From: Sordariomycetes sp. S80-01Y
Taxonomy: Eukaryota > Ascomycota > Sordariomycetes
Reading direction: 5' to 3'
DNA length: 64,000 nucleotides
Assembly: GCA_037042185.1 (NCBI GenBank)
Contig: JAXQJY010000027.1
Coordinates: 2,418,001 to 2,482,000 of the forward strand
Shown: piece by piece, positions 40,981 to 51,857 of the stretch
Layout: the number at the start of each line of letters is the position of its first letter
Position numbering within the stretch: position 1 is the first letter of the stretch
Made by a program: the position numbers and the translations under genes
The notes under the pieces: model-generated
Database searches by the model: none
What the model was told of the DNA's origin: nothing
Seen by the model: the letters and a program-made list of their open reading frames with translations, nothing else

Positions 40981-42360
40981 TTAGCTGATTCTACACGCCT
41001 TGACCTTCAACTTCAACTCCTCGATCTCTTTTGCCATAATTTCCATTTGCTTATGTGTAGATTTCGCCTGCTCCTCAAGCCGAGCAGATGACACTGACGT
41101 CGGCACGAAGCTGGAGCGCCAATTTTGGTAGTTTTCACCTTTGCGCTTCAGCTCCTTCTTCTCATTCCTCAACCCACGGAGTTTCCGCGTGAGATTCTTG
41201 CGTCTCGACTCTTCCTCTTCTGCAGCTAAATCCTTCTGCACAATTCGCTTTTGCTGGAGGGTTGATTTGATGATGTGCGGTAAAACCTCCCAACCATTCT
41301 CCAAGATCTTCCGTTGGAGCTCCAATACCCTAATCCAACGGTCTCGAACTTGCGTGATTTCGACCGGGTCGTTGTTTGACGTTATATTCTGCCCGACCAT
41401 GGTTACCAACTCCGTCTTGATCTTATCAATCGCAGAGGGCAATTTGTGGAGTCCCCGCCGGAGGAAGACAATCTCTGATTCTTTCAACTGGATATAATCC
41501 TCCATATCAGATATCTCCCGCATGAGAGGGACGTGATGTCTTGACTCCCAATAACTAGAGAAACAAAGTTGCACCAAGACTACCCCACGTGCTGATGGAG
41601 ATATGGCTTTGCTCTTGACGAAGCAAATATGGAGCAGCTGCAAGGTGGTATATAGGCTTTCATCCAAGCCAATACTGCCCGGCACGAATTCTCCTCTGCT
41701 TGCTTTTCCAGATAACATACGCCCTCCAAGTTCACTTCTTCGCAAATGCCTCGTGGCACGCCGTCGATCCTGTTGCTTGAGACGCCGCGCTTCTCGTTGG
41801 TAGTGCGTCAAACTTGCCTGGGTCGATTTCGACCCACGGGATTCGGGCTTGCACTTCTGTCGTGGGCCACACCAGGCTCTCTCGTCGTCTTCGCAAACCT
41901 TAACAGTCTCTTCTGGTGCTCGAATCTCAGCTTTGCCGCTGTCGTCGCCGTATCTCGTAGCATACGAGTTGTCAAATGCATCAGGACCCGGTAGATTAGG
42001 AAGGTTGCCAGTGGTAAACACGACTACATCAAGACCGTTCCATTGAGTCTTGAGAAGGGTCCTCCTTGCGAGTCTCTTGATTTTGGCCTTTCGATATTTG
42101 ATAAATGTGAGGTTCGAGCCAGATAGTCTAGTAAGGTCAAAGACGCGCGCTTCAAGCCCAGTTTGGATGTCTGGTTCATCATCCTGGATTCTTCGAATCT
42201 CGTAACTGTCGTAGTGGAACTGTTCTCCCAAACATTTGCCAACAACGAATTCTTTGACCAGTACTTCGCCGATGGGCATGCTCATGCGGTGCTTTTCGGC
42301 TTGTAACTCGGTGACTTCGTCCGCCCGATCATCACGCGGTCTCTCACAAGAGACCGTCAT
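40981..42360 (-). CDS. Unknown 459-residue coiled-coil protein
   Basis: An intronless frame starts at a genuine ATG (MTVSCERPRDDR). I do not recognise a named family. The N-terminal 130 residues form a compact-looking domain: EFVVGKCLGEQFHYDSYEIRRI, EARVFDLTRLSGSNL, YRKAKIKRLARRTLLKTQWNG then LDVVVF. This loosely recalls N-terminal regions of fungal kinase-associated or NLR-like proteins, but no kinase motifs follow. The middle is basic and Ser-rich. From about residue 300 on, Leu/Lys/Glu heptads predict a long coiled coil (RKNLTRKLRGLRNEKKELKR; STHKQMEIMAKEIEELKLKV). There is no signal peptide or membrane segment. Codon bias is weaker than in the conserved genes, in keeping with a lineage-specific gene. 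Confidence 0.65.
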   Translation of the reverse strand: MTVSCERPRDDRADEVTELQAEKHRMSMPIGEVLVKEFVVGKCLGEQFHYDSYEIRRIQDDEPDIQTGLEARVFDLTRLSGSNLTFIKYRKAKIKRLARRTLLKTQWNGLDVVVFTTGNLPNLPGPDAFDNSYATRYGDDSGKAEIRAPEETVKVCEDDERAWCGPRQKCKPESRGSKSTQASLTHYQREARRLKQQDRRRATRHLRRSELGGRMLSGKASRGEFVPGSIGLDESLYTTLQLLHICFVKSKAISPSARGVVLVQLCFSSYWESRHHVPLMREISDMEDYIQLKESEIVFLRRGLHKLPSAIDKIKTELVTMVGQNITSNNDPVEITQVRDRWIRVLELQRKILENGWEVLPHIIKSTLQQKRIVQKDLAAEEEESRRKNLTRKLRGLRNEKKELKRKGENYQNWRSSFVPTSVSSARLEEQAKSTHKQMEIMAKEIEELKLKVKACRIS

Positions 42361-43340
42361 TTTTAAGGGTTCTCGATCCGAATGTTTGACGGTTTAATCT
42401 TTTTCAATGCTTTGATGTTGAAATAGTTCGAGCTCAAATGGTTTAGGAAGACGAGGAACCTTAGTCGAGTGGTATAAAAGTGGGCGATGACATTGGTTAT
42501 CAATTAAGCCGGACTATGAGCAACAGATAAGTAGATTTGGTGGCTTTGAAAGATTACTCAGTTGGCGTACAAGTTATGTCAAGAATTTGGGGGGAAGGAT
42601 CCGATGAACAAGAGAAGCAGATAAGCAGCTCCAACGCCCTCCGCAGTGTGATAGGTTTTATCCTTGTAGTACCGGCCACGCTTTAGGATGGTGTGCCCCT
42701 AGTGTTGTTCTTTGCACCCCCACTCAGCCTGTCACCACATCTCCCGACCTTCATGTCAGGACATCCAGTGGGCTGAAGCACTAAACACTATTGTTACGGG
42801 CAGTTGCGTCTGTCGAGGGCATGCCCGTCGGATCTCAAGCAATGCCTCAGCTGAGCAGAAAGATTGATGGCCCCCTTTTTTGGAAAAGTATTCCATGATT
42901 TGAACTCCCCGAACACATAACTGTTATTTCCACGAGGAGTACGGATCTTCAACTATTCTCATCTACTAAACTAGCATAGCGTGCCGACTATGTAATTGCG
43001 AGCTAGCAGTGCGAACCCCGAAACCAAAGTACGTTTGTCTGTTAGTACCATGGCCCATCTCCTGGCACTTGACCTATCACTGGCCGGCGAGGAACTGTCC
43101 GGACCTTCCGGACAGTCGTAGTGGCCAAATGACGAGAGATCATCCAACACTCTGTTGGCGACGCAACCGTGATCACCTCTTCGAGTGCATGCACTCCGAG
43201 GGATTATCTTAAAAAAAGAAATCTGAAGACTTTCAAGTAATGCAGACTACGCCAACGCTTGTTCTTTATCGCAGGTTTGGGAAAACTCAAACGATGAAGA
43301 ACAAGTGTCGGCTACCTCCCCACAGGTGTCCTTCTCCTCA
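42361..43340. other. About 1 kb AT-richer spacer
   Basis: No supported gene. A good TATA-like element (TATAAAAG, 42473-42480, + strand) has no evident gene downstream within 500 nt. Confidence 0.35.
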
Positions 43341-44892
43341 CTACCGCACACTCTCTTGTATGACCTTATTGGATCTTCTGGGTCCGCTCTTTGTTCCTTT
43401 TTTCCTTCCTGGACGCCGGTTTCCGCAGCTTCTGACATGCTCCTTAAGCTCGAGGAAAGATGCATCTGAGTGTCCGGTTTCGACCTTTCCACAGTGACAT
43501 TGCAGGATGCCATCGTCACGACATATCTTCCCTTCGGGGACATGTACTTTGAGAAAGCGGTCTTTCCTCCAGCGCCTACATCGGCAGGCTATGAGGCCTG
43601 AGGGGTGGGCATTGGTCTCGGTCAGGTGCCGTCGGAAACCTTCCTCGTCGAATCGATGGTCGGATGAGTTAATGTCCCTTGACTGGCAGCACGGCTCACA
43701 ATAGTAGCTCTTGTCGCCACTATAAACTATAGACATGTGAGATCGCTTCATATGTTGCCTGTTGCGCGTGGAAATTAGTATCGTCAAGGGTGGGGAATCT
43801 TCCCACAGTGCGGAAAATAGAGTGACTTACATGAGCTCGCTAATATCGGCGCAAGAAACGCCACAGTGAATGGAGGGGCAAGGAAAGTCGCTCGAGAGGC
43901 TCGACACAGTTGCTTGGGTCAAAGGGGTGAAAGAATCAGGCTCTGTGAGCCCTGCGGTGCACGTCTCGCTTGGCGTGGCCGTATCAGCCGTGCGGCCAGT
44001 CGGCTTCTCAGCGCTTGGGTGGTCATCGGGGTACTTGATCCACAGATCAAGCTCATCGAATGGCAGCTCGGTATGGTCAAAGGCGGTGGTGGTAGTAGTG
44101 GAGTGTGACGGCTGTGTGGTCAAGTCGAAGCATCCAGCCGGATCAGGGGAGATTTCGCAACCAGGGGCAGCAGGCGTCCCAATCGTAACGAAATGGCCGC
44201 TCAAACTGCGATCCTGTATGGAAGTCTCGTATCCATTCCCGGCCTTTGCCGCATTGTGCTTGAGGGAGCAATCGGGTTTCTCTTTAAAGGCACGGCTGGC
44301 CAACCCAACATCTATGCGATGATTATCATGATAACTCGAGATGCTAAGGGCGCCGGTGTGACACCGGCGACCTCAGACTAGAATACAAGATGGATTGTAC
44401 TGGTTCGAGCGTTCTTCTGTGAGGATAATAGGATTGTCGCGGATTCTGCACTGTTTGTCAGTGTGCTTCACAGATCTCAGGCAACGATGCTAAACTTACG
44501 GAAGATGCCGTTTGTGTTGCGAGCTGCGGTGGAACGCAATTAGGCAGCCACGCCTTTGAGCAGTTCGCAAAAGAAGAAGCTGCTTCTCGCACGAGGCGAG
44601 TCTCAGGGATATACGAAGTAGGAGGTGGAAAGTCGTCGGCGCGGAAAATTTTGTGGCTGGTCTCAGGGGCTCGGGCGGCGTTAGCTAGAGCCTTGTTGCA
44701 CACAATTGATGATCTGGGCTTGCTGGTGTTCCTGATTTCATCACGTATCCACAAAGGACAATTTTGGAAATGGCCGACTTGGAGGTTGATTTTCTGATTC
44801 GTTGAATCAATGCCGGCCTTGCATGAGCCGGCCATGGCGCCAACGCCGCCAACGCCACCAACAACTGCATAGAATGAGGCGACGACACCCAT
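43341..44892 (-). CDS. C2H2-type zinc-finger protein, four-exon composite model
   Basis: Proposed exons 44892-44500, 44450-44401, 44343-43831 and 43758-43341 give 457 residues. Three joins have fair signals: GTAAGT/CAG, GTACAA/TAG (weak donor) and GTAAGT/CAG. The last join is strongly supported, since it completes a finger: CPSIHCGVSCADISEL|MQHMKRSH, with two Cys before and two His after. Downstream are more Cys/His clusters (YYCEPC; LIACRCRRWRKDR; LQCHCGK) and a basic tail (RRPGRKKGTKSGPRR). The N-terminal exon reads MGVVASFYAVVGGVGG..., followed by HFQNCPLWIRDEIRNTSKPRS. Alternatively there are two genes: a 156-residue protein ending at 44373, and a finger protein whose start I cannot see, because the third exon's frame has no ATG. 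Nucleic-acid binding is family inference. Confidence 0.5.
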
Positions 44893-46086
44893 GGTGGTTC
44901 AGAGCCACATTTATCAACAGCTTGGTCTACTTGGCCTCACGGTTCTCATAGTTTTTATTGGCCATTTATCAAGCGCATACTACAGAAGACAGATGACGAA
45001 CGGGCAGTGCGAAGAGTGTAGAAGGTGGACAACATCCATGTCGTGATGCTGCATTTTGCTTTACACCAGTCAGGCTTAACTCGTTGGGTCAGTTTGTTAG
45101 TCTCAGGGCACTGCATCGTTACAAGTATGCAGGCGTCCGGTGGTTTCTGAAGACTAATGCTCCCACGCCCGTTTCCCAACCACAGCCCAGCCACCCTCTT
45201 CTACGTAAGCCCACGAATCGACGATGTAGGAGGGGTGTACACAGGAACCAATATCTTCTCAAGTAACCGTCATCCAATCATAAAATTAGCCCTAATGCGT
45301 GATTCGAGCCTCGACCTCACTCCGCGGCGACTGACGAGGCTGTGGGAGCCAAAGCCGCATGATGAGCGACCTAGCGCTGGAACCCGGCAGAAGCGCCTGT
45401 CGCTTACTCCTTGTCACCCAATCAGAAAATCTGCCCGCAAGCCAGGAAGCCATTGACTGACAGTCCAGCGACGCTACTTCGGGAGCCGATACAGATGCAT
45501 GTAAGGTTTCAACGCACCAGCCAACAGAGAATAAGTCCAGTCTGTCATTTTCACCCTTGAGTCATAGACATTGGGTAGCGGCCGCCGTTGAGGTCTTCCA
45601 GAACGCCCAGTCACTTAGTCCGTCCCCAAGATGGCTTTGAAGGAATTGCAAAGTTTCGAGGTTACGACAAGACTTCCCCAGTGATCTCGGGAGCTTGCTT
45701 TAGCGGCCTCGACCTAACCAATTGGAAAATCGGCCCTTCCAGGATCGGGATGACAGGTCTTTTCAAACCTATGCTGATGGAGCGATGTGGAAGTCACGCT
45801 TCCATCACGTCTTCTGTGAGCATGAAAGCTTCCAGGTATTGGCGTGAACGATAGTATGAGCTGTGGGGCTTTTCCCTTTGTTACGTGCCAGAGATATCAT
45901 GATGAAGATGACCTTGCGGCTCTTAGACACAGTCACTTGAAGAACAACATGCTCAAGCACACCGGTAGGCCTACAAATATAGACTGAATAGAGCCTCCAG
46001 TGAGCTATTGTCCATCCTCAGATTTGAAGACTCTCACGTTTCTCATAAAACTCAGTTCTGTCTCCATTCGCTATCGCGCGGCAACC
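44893..46086. other. 1.2 kb spacer in the accessory island
   Basis: No supported gene. Frames at 45157-45456 and 45588-45854 (+) lack family resemblance and have no convincing start context. Confidence 0.35.
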
Positions 46087-46386
46087 ATGTGTACCTGGGT
46101 CAAGATTTACCACACCTGTGCCCTCCAGCACTGTCAAACCCGCTATCTCCATAAATACGACTATTTTCCCTGCCAAGAGGCCATCAACTTGAGTCTACGC
46201 ATTGATCAATGCCTTCATGGTCTATTTCAGCTCCGCGACGCTGACGAGTTCGACGAAAACATGATGTGCCACTACTGCGTGGAGGACCAAACACGTTTGT
46301 TGGCTGAAAACGAGCGGCGCCAGCGTCTTTACAATGAACACATCGCGAAGCATGGGCAACCCTACCGTCGCAACTCCTTTTCCTAG
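46087..46386 (+). CDS. Small Cys-motif protein, member 1 of an unnamed pair
   Basis: An intronless 99-residue frame starts MCTWVKIYHTCALQHC. Cysteines fall at positions 2, 11, 16, 29 and 42, with a CHYC pair at 61-64. The first five positions are matched exactly by the protein encoded at 47819-47547 on the other strand, which is the main support for this start over an upstream one. The C-terminal third is a charged helix (EDQTRLLAENERRQRLYNEHIAKHG). There is no signal peptide: the cysteines begin at residue 2, so it should be cytosolic or nuclear, and the Cys/His pattern suggests zinc binding. Small 'MC...C' proteins are common among uncharacterised fungal genes. Function unknown. Confidence 0.68.
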   Translation: MCTWVKIYHTCALQHCQTRYLHKYDYFPCQEAINLSLRIDQCLHGLFQLRDADEFDENMMCHYCVEDQTRLLAENERRQRLYNEHIAKHGQPYRRNSFS

Positions 46387-47288
46387 GCATCGCAGACCGA
46401 AAGGCATGCATGGAATGGCAGTGGTAGGTCGGTCAAGGGCTCCTTGGGACCGGGACAAGATATGGTCGTTGAGCGAGTAAGCGCGGAGCTGGTCGCATTG
46501 GAGATCATTACGCGCACCAAAGGGTTTGAGGCTGACAGCGCTCTTCTCCTAGCAGTTGGTTTGAGTTGATAAGTTGATGCCTCACAGAGGTGGTGGGAAA
46601 GGGGGTTTCGAGACTAGTGTGGGTCACGGGAAAAGGGGCTATGTCGCACTGAGCAAGCAGGAGACTCAGTCATCCCAGTTCGGTGAAATTCACACTAGCA
46701 TTTCTCCACTATGGAGTGCAAGAAACTTGGCCTCGCAATCATGACCCTAGTTCTGCTTGATAACCCTATAAAACTTGACTGAGACAGCTTGTGATGCATC
46801 TCACTGATCTGCTGAGTCCTATCACTCCTCTAAGTTCGACGACGCGGGTTGTGTTTGGTCCCTCTCCAATTGCGTGTCCGTCTATACTGTTTCACTGCAA
46901 GATAGAGGCCTGTTGTCTTCATCCATGGACTCTCTTGTCCCTATCTATCGTTATAGCTATCACTGCTATGACAGTGGTATACAACGCTGTGGTTTTGTGC
47001 GATATCCCAACAGCTGCCTAACCGGACGCCTACAGTTTGACAGCTAAAAGACTGATAACTAATTGAAGCTTTTGATGAATTTCAGGAGTTGATATTTGCC
47101 AATTTGACGATACTAATTCTTTGCCTTGTCTAGTTTAGACGCGCCCAAATCACAATGATGAGACCGAAGATGATGGCTTTCTGTGGGTCGGTAAAAAGCA
47201 CTTCATCAATGAGCTGTGAATAGTAGCCTCTACTTTATCGCTGGTCTTATCATCGCTCGCGTCCTCCCACGAGCACCCTCCAGCCACT
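46387..47288. other. 0.9 kb spacer between the paired Cys-motif genes
   Basis: No supported gene. A 76-codon frame at 46791-47021 (+) is hydrophobic at its end but lacks a clear start. Confidence 0.35.
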
Positions 47289-47819
47289 TCACCACACTGT
47301 CCTTTTCCTCGGCGTATCAACACTCATTGACTCCCTTCGGCACAGATCGCAAGCCGTTTCCCATGGCAAATTCGGGTCATCCTCCCATCCCTCACCAAAT
47401 GCCTCGATCCCCTTTCTTACAACACGACGCAGCTTGCCCACATCGTACGTCCTCCCCTTCTCCTCATTCCAGTGCCTGGAGCAGTACCACTTGAGGGGCA
47501 GCATCCTCTTGACCGCGCATACGTGCTTCCCCGCCCCTGTGGGGTGCTATCCTAATTGCTGGGTGTTCTGCTGGGTGTTTTGCTGGATGTACGGCTCAGT
47601 CTTCCTGTAGGCACCTGGAGCGTAGAGCGTCGGATCGCGACTGGACGCCGCCGCCGGGTCGCCGCCGTAGTGTGGGCTGTGGATGAGGGCAGCGCACGTG
47701 CCGAAGCGCAGGCCAAATTGCCGGGCGTGGCGGCAGTGACGGTAGTCGGTGCGAATGGGTATCCGGGTGCTGCAGTACCAGCGTTGGCACTCGAGCTTGA
47801 AGGTGAACTTGTAGCACAT
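47289..47819 (-). CDS. Small Cys-motif protein, member 2, possibly interrupted or spliced
   Basis: The frame from ATG 47819 runs 90 residues to a TAG at 47549-47547: MCYKFTFKLECQRWYC... with Cys at 2, 11, 16, 29 and 42. This is the same spacing as the gene at 46087. It ends in NTQQ repeats (QQNTQQNTQQLG). After the TAG the same frame stays open to 47289 and encodes HVCAVKRML, KWYCSRHWNEEKG and a late CDLC, which parallels the CHYC of member 1. Three readings are possible: a premature stop in a longer gene, an unusual intron spanning the stop (for example a weak GTGCCT donor), or a separate 71-residue ORF from ATG 47504. The first 90 residues are the confident part. Confidence 0.6.
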
Positions 47820-48353
47820 GGCGGTGTCTTTCGAATAAGCTTGCGGTTCCCCTTTCAACGTGTGAGTAGAGAGCTTCGAGGACACTCGATGAGAGAAGGC
47901 AGGGCGAGTTGAACGAACAGATGGTGCTAGGAAGTGATCGTAAAGATGCGGTAGAGAGGCTTCGCTCATCATTTGTTTTGAGTTGTAGGGGTCGCAGTTG
48001 TGCTAAAGCAGGTGTTATACACATGAGAGGCTACTGCCCTGAGGACTCGTCTCGCCCCAAGGCATCTCCTTCCAAGTTGGTGTCAGTGCACGGAGTATCA
48101 ACCCGAACGGGCAGCCCGTACATATAGGAATGCAAGGTAGGTACTCCATCTCACTATGGTGGAAAGTATGCGCTCGCCCGTCAGCCGTGTTAAGTCTCAA
48201 TTAAGATTTCCGTATATGCCTCGCTCTTTGTGACCTATATACACCACAAGATATACATGCCCAAATATCTGACAATGTCGCCGATATACAAGACCAAACG
48301 CCGTTTCCAAAAGGTTGTCGATTTCTGGGTACTCCGCCAGATGTCTATGGTCA
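47820..48353. other. Right edge of the accessory island, no gene seen
   Basis: About 530 nt of AT-richer sequence between Cys-motif gene 2 and the end of the arylsulfotransferase-like gene. No feature was recognised. Confidence 0.35.
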
Positions 48354-50186
48354 TTATTTGACATCCTCGGGGAGGCGCTCATATTTGTGGCTCTTCTTTG
48401 GTATGCACCTCCTGCAGCTCCTAAGCAGGGAGCCGCGCCACCTGAACAGCGCGAAGTTCAGCAGGATAAATGCAGTCAAACTCCACATGAAAATCGTGAA
48501 AGGCTCCGGTCTCCATCCTCGCGATGGGGCCTTAGTGAGCGGGATAAAGGTATTTTCGTATCGTGAAACAGGGTCGGAGTGGGCGAGGACGTTACCATCC
48601 TTGTCCATAGCCGCAACGCGAACGTACGTTTCAGCCTCGTCGGGGACTTGGATCTTTGTTTCAAAGTGCAGCTTGGGCACATCGTCATGGTCCTTGACGC
48701 CGTCCTTGTCGAAGTCTGCGCTGCTCTGAAGGACCCATCGTGCTACCTCCGTAGCACCGTTCCAGCTCACGAACAGCGCATGCTGCCCTGGCCTCATAGC
48801 CGCCGCAGGAGGCGTCTTCGGTCTTCCCACCCACGGGTACTTGAAAGACCTATAACTCTTGGTCCACGCAAAATTTGCGAACCATATTGCGCCAAAGTGC
48901 GTATCACACAAGACTTCCCCGTCCATAGTAAATTCCGTAAAAGCCGGGGTATGGCCCCAGCCAACGAATACATTTCCGTTGGGAAGGACTTGAACTGATC
49001 CCTGGGAGGGGGCCAGAATGTGCTGGGGTGCCACGTAGGTGTGTCGTACCTTGGCGGTCCATTCTTGCAGATCAAGATCAATCATAAGCCCGCGAGACCG
49101 GTCAGAAGACCATTGGTGGCCGTTATAGGCATTGTCGAAAATGGTGAGGGTCGTGTTCTCGTACCACGCCGCATGGTGATTCCAGGACATGTCGGTCGCT
49201 GCGCCGTCGGATAGATCCTTGAAACTGTTGCCCAGGCCGCCAAGCTGCCACATTACACTGCCGTCGCTGCCATTGATAGCTGCGACACCCCAGACGTTGC
49301 GCGAGGAGATTATGTAGTCCCCGTTCGCGTCCTTGTCGATGCTGTTGATGTGGAAGAAGTCAAATGCGCTAGCAAAGGACCCTCCGGCGCCATTGAGCGG
49401 TTCTTTGCTTTCGGTAACGGGGAAATGATCAGAGGCGTGCCACTCAAAGACCAATTCACCAGTTTCGATGTCGACTTCTTGGAAGTAGCCGTCGTATATC
49501 CAAATCTTGTCCATGCCATATCCATCTGTATCGACCTGAACACGGTGGTAGATGGTCATGAGCGCGGTGCCCTCGTCCGTAATTCGAAATTCGTGCAAAT
49601 CGCCTGTCAAGCCCTCTCCAACTGGCTTGATCTCCTTGAAAATATCATATGCTTCGTCGAGCTGTGTGTGGTCAGCAAGGGTTCGTTTCAGGGCTCAACC
49701 TGCAAAAGGGAGACTACGAACCATGAGATACGTCCCAGAACCAAACGTGCCGCTATCGCTTCCTCGCCAGAAGGTAATATAGTCGTTACCCTTGTACTTC
49801 TGCACCTTGACGTCCATCGCCTGCTCCCATTGTGTGGACATCCACACCAGGTTGCCATCCTTGTCCGTGACCACAGGACCAGGCGTCTCGACGTATTTTC
49901 CGCGCGGCTCCATGAAGACAAGGCCATCATAGCAGCTTTCATCTGTCTGCAGCAAATTGAAGAAGGGCGACTCAGCGCCGAAAGATTCGTAGCTGTTGCG
50001 AGGGTACGCGCCGAAGGACCCCCAGTCGTACCATCGCGAAGCCTGCACATTGACGATGGGCTCCTCAGCCGAAGCACCTGCGGCCAGCCACAAGGCTGCA
50101 GCTGCCATCAAGGGGCGCCGCCACCGCAGCGGAGTGGCTATCGAGTTCCCATCATCGCGAGTGAGGGATTGTGATAATGAGGGCAT
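48354..50186 (-). CDS. Arylsulfotransferase-like (ASST) membrane protein
   Basis: Exons 50186-49722 and 49661-48354 give 590 residues. The 60-nt intron (GTTCGT...CAG) joins GTYLM|LDEAYDIF. A signal or anchor segment (LMAAAALWLAAGASA) is followed by the six-bladed propeller pattern of fungal Arylsulfotran_2 proteins: GPVVTDKDGNLVWMS; DLHEFRITDEGTALMTIY; FDFFHINSIDKDANGDYIISSRN; SDGSVMWQLGG; FDNAYNGHQWSSDRSRGL; and GSVQVLPNGNVFVGWGHTPAFTEF. The His residues in HINS and NHHAAW are candidate catalytic residues by family analogy. A C-terminal transmembrane helix (FTIFMWSLTAFILLNFALF) and a basic tail anchor it in the membrane. In bacteria ASST moves sulfate between phenols; the activity of fungal homologues is not established. 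Confidence 0.88.
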
Positions 50187-51857
50187 CACCGACTGCCAAG
50201 ATCCCTGCCCTTGGGAACGAATGCGGCTCGTGGCGGCTTCGGGACGCGACCGATTGGTATTGCGCCGGCTTCAGCTCGCAAGAGCTGAGCGTGAGATTGG
50301 GTGGCTTTAGCTTCGAGCGTCGTGCTGCCGGGTGTCAGGGTCTGTGGCACAGTGATGGGTCGGGTCGGGTCAACGGTGGGCTGAGGCCAGAAGAGGAAGT
50401 CGCCGACCGTGGACGCTGGAAGAGAGGTCGAGGAGGATGAGGTAGAGATGGAGATGATAGCAACGGCCGGACGACTCAAAGAAAGGAGAGACGAACAAAG
50501 CGCGCAAGAGTTGGAAGGATGGATGAAATTGCGAGTCGGTCGCCCCCCTCCACATCTACAGGCCCCGTACCTTGAACGCGGCCCCTGGAAGGTGTCTCCC
50601 GTGGTCTTCGGGCCTGTTAAGCAATTGGTGAGCCCCAGGCGTTGACGCTAACTCATAGGCTAAATGCGCCCACACTCGGGTTCGGATCCCCTCCCACGTC
50701 GAGACACGGAGAGTCGATGGGGCGGCTTGTTGGTGGTATTTCTCCAGAACCCAGCGGCAGACCCATTATTTCTGCCCGTAACGCGCCATGATAGGCTGAG
50801 CTGCACCGAAAACCTGATCTTGGCTGATAAGCACTGGCATACCAGTTTGGTACCCCCTTTTCGCACTGATCTAACCTTGAATCGGGTCTGCGGTGAAGAT
50901 TCGCACGATTGTCCATGATAATTACTCCGCAAAGCACGATGTGGGTGATGCGGCTCCCGTTCCAGGGCTTCATTAAACAATATTCCGGATGAAGGTCCCG
51001 TCTCGACATTTGAATATGCCAATTCCCTTGAATGAGGACCAGATTGACTGCCGCCCGCAGTGGTTCGTTGGCAGCGTAGATTGAACGCAATGCAGGACGC
51101 CGCCGCTCCACAAAATAAGAACCCGAGGCCGAGCTGACGGCCATGCGAGCTGCACGCGACCGTTTCGACATGAACTTCTGGAAGGGGACTTTGGGGCTAA
51201 GGCGTACGAAACATCGCCAGCTGCCTCAAAGCACTACCGACGAGGCCGGATTCCGAGCCCAGCCCGAGCACAAGCAGAGTAATGTAATCCTCCGTAGCGG
51301 CTGTTGCGCGACTCGGTGGGCCAGCCTCAGCAGACCCTCTCGACCCTCTCGACCCTCCACCGATCCGTTGTGTGTCAGTTCTCGGTCAGCATCCTCCTGC
51401 AGAATGACACCGTCATAATCCCCATGTCCAGCTCCTCTCGCCCACCCTACACCCCAGCGAAGAGCCAGCCATTGCCAGTTTTCTCTCGACTTCACGCGCG
51501 GCAGCTGACAAAGTAGCATCTGCGTTGGGATTGCCTGACCTCCACCTCGCACTAATCCCGGCACTGATTGGACTGAGCCCTCGCGATCGGGAGATGTCTG
51601 CGGGTATTATTATTAAGAGCCATGTGTTCTCGGCAGATGCAGGCACGTCGTCAACGGTCGCGCCGGTACCAGGGGGTTCCATGAGGAGGTTTTCTATCGT
51701 CGGGATGATGTCAGTTAGCTCCTAAACTGGTGCTGCGGCCGACCAACGCCCAGAACGGATGTAATACAAAAGGTGGGCTTCGGGACTTGCAGGTAGTTTC
51801 GAGTGAAACTTTTGGATCAGCGTCTCTCGCGAGGTGGTACCCTACAAAACACTCACC
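50187..51857. promoter_or_regulatory. 1.7 kb divergent intergenic region
   Basis: This lies between the ASST-like gene and the amidohydrolase gene. Open frames on both strands (such as 51171-50653 -) have no recognisable domain. No clear TATA box or repeat was found. Confidence 0.4.

Noticed and set aside
42473-42480. A TATAAAAG element
   Set aside because: It points away from the gene at 42360 and no supported gene lies downstream on the + strand, so I do not assign it.
44193-44381. A 62-residue hydrophobic-looking + strand ORF
   Set aside because: It lies antisense to the third exon of the zinc-finger gene, and its hydrophobic run is explained by that strand's codons.
45588-45854. An 88-codon + strand frame in the accessory island
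   Set aside because: No reliable start, no domain, and composition typical of non-coding sequence.
49350-50174. A 274-codon + strand open frame
   Set aside because: Antisense to both exons of the arylsulfotransferase-like gene; no domain of its own.
50679-50695. A GGGTTCGGATCCCC string that resembles a tRNA T-arm
   Set aside because: No acceptor stem, anticodon arm or D-arm could be folded around it on either strand.
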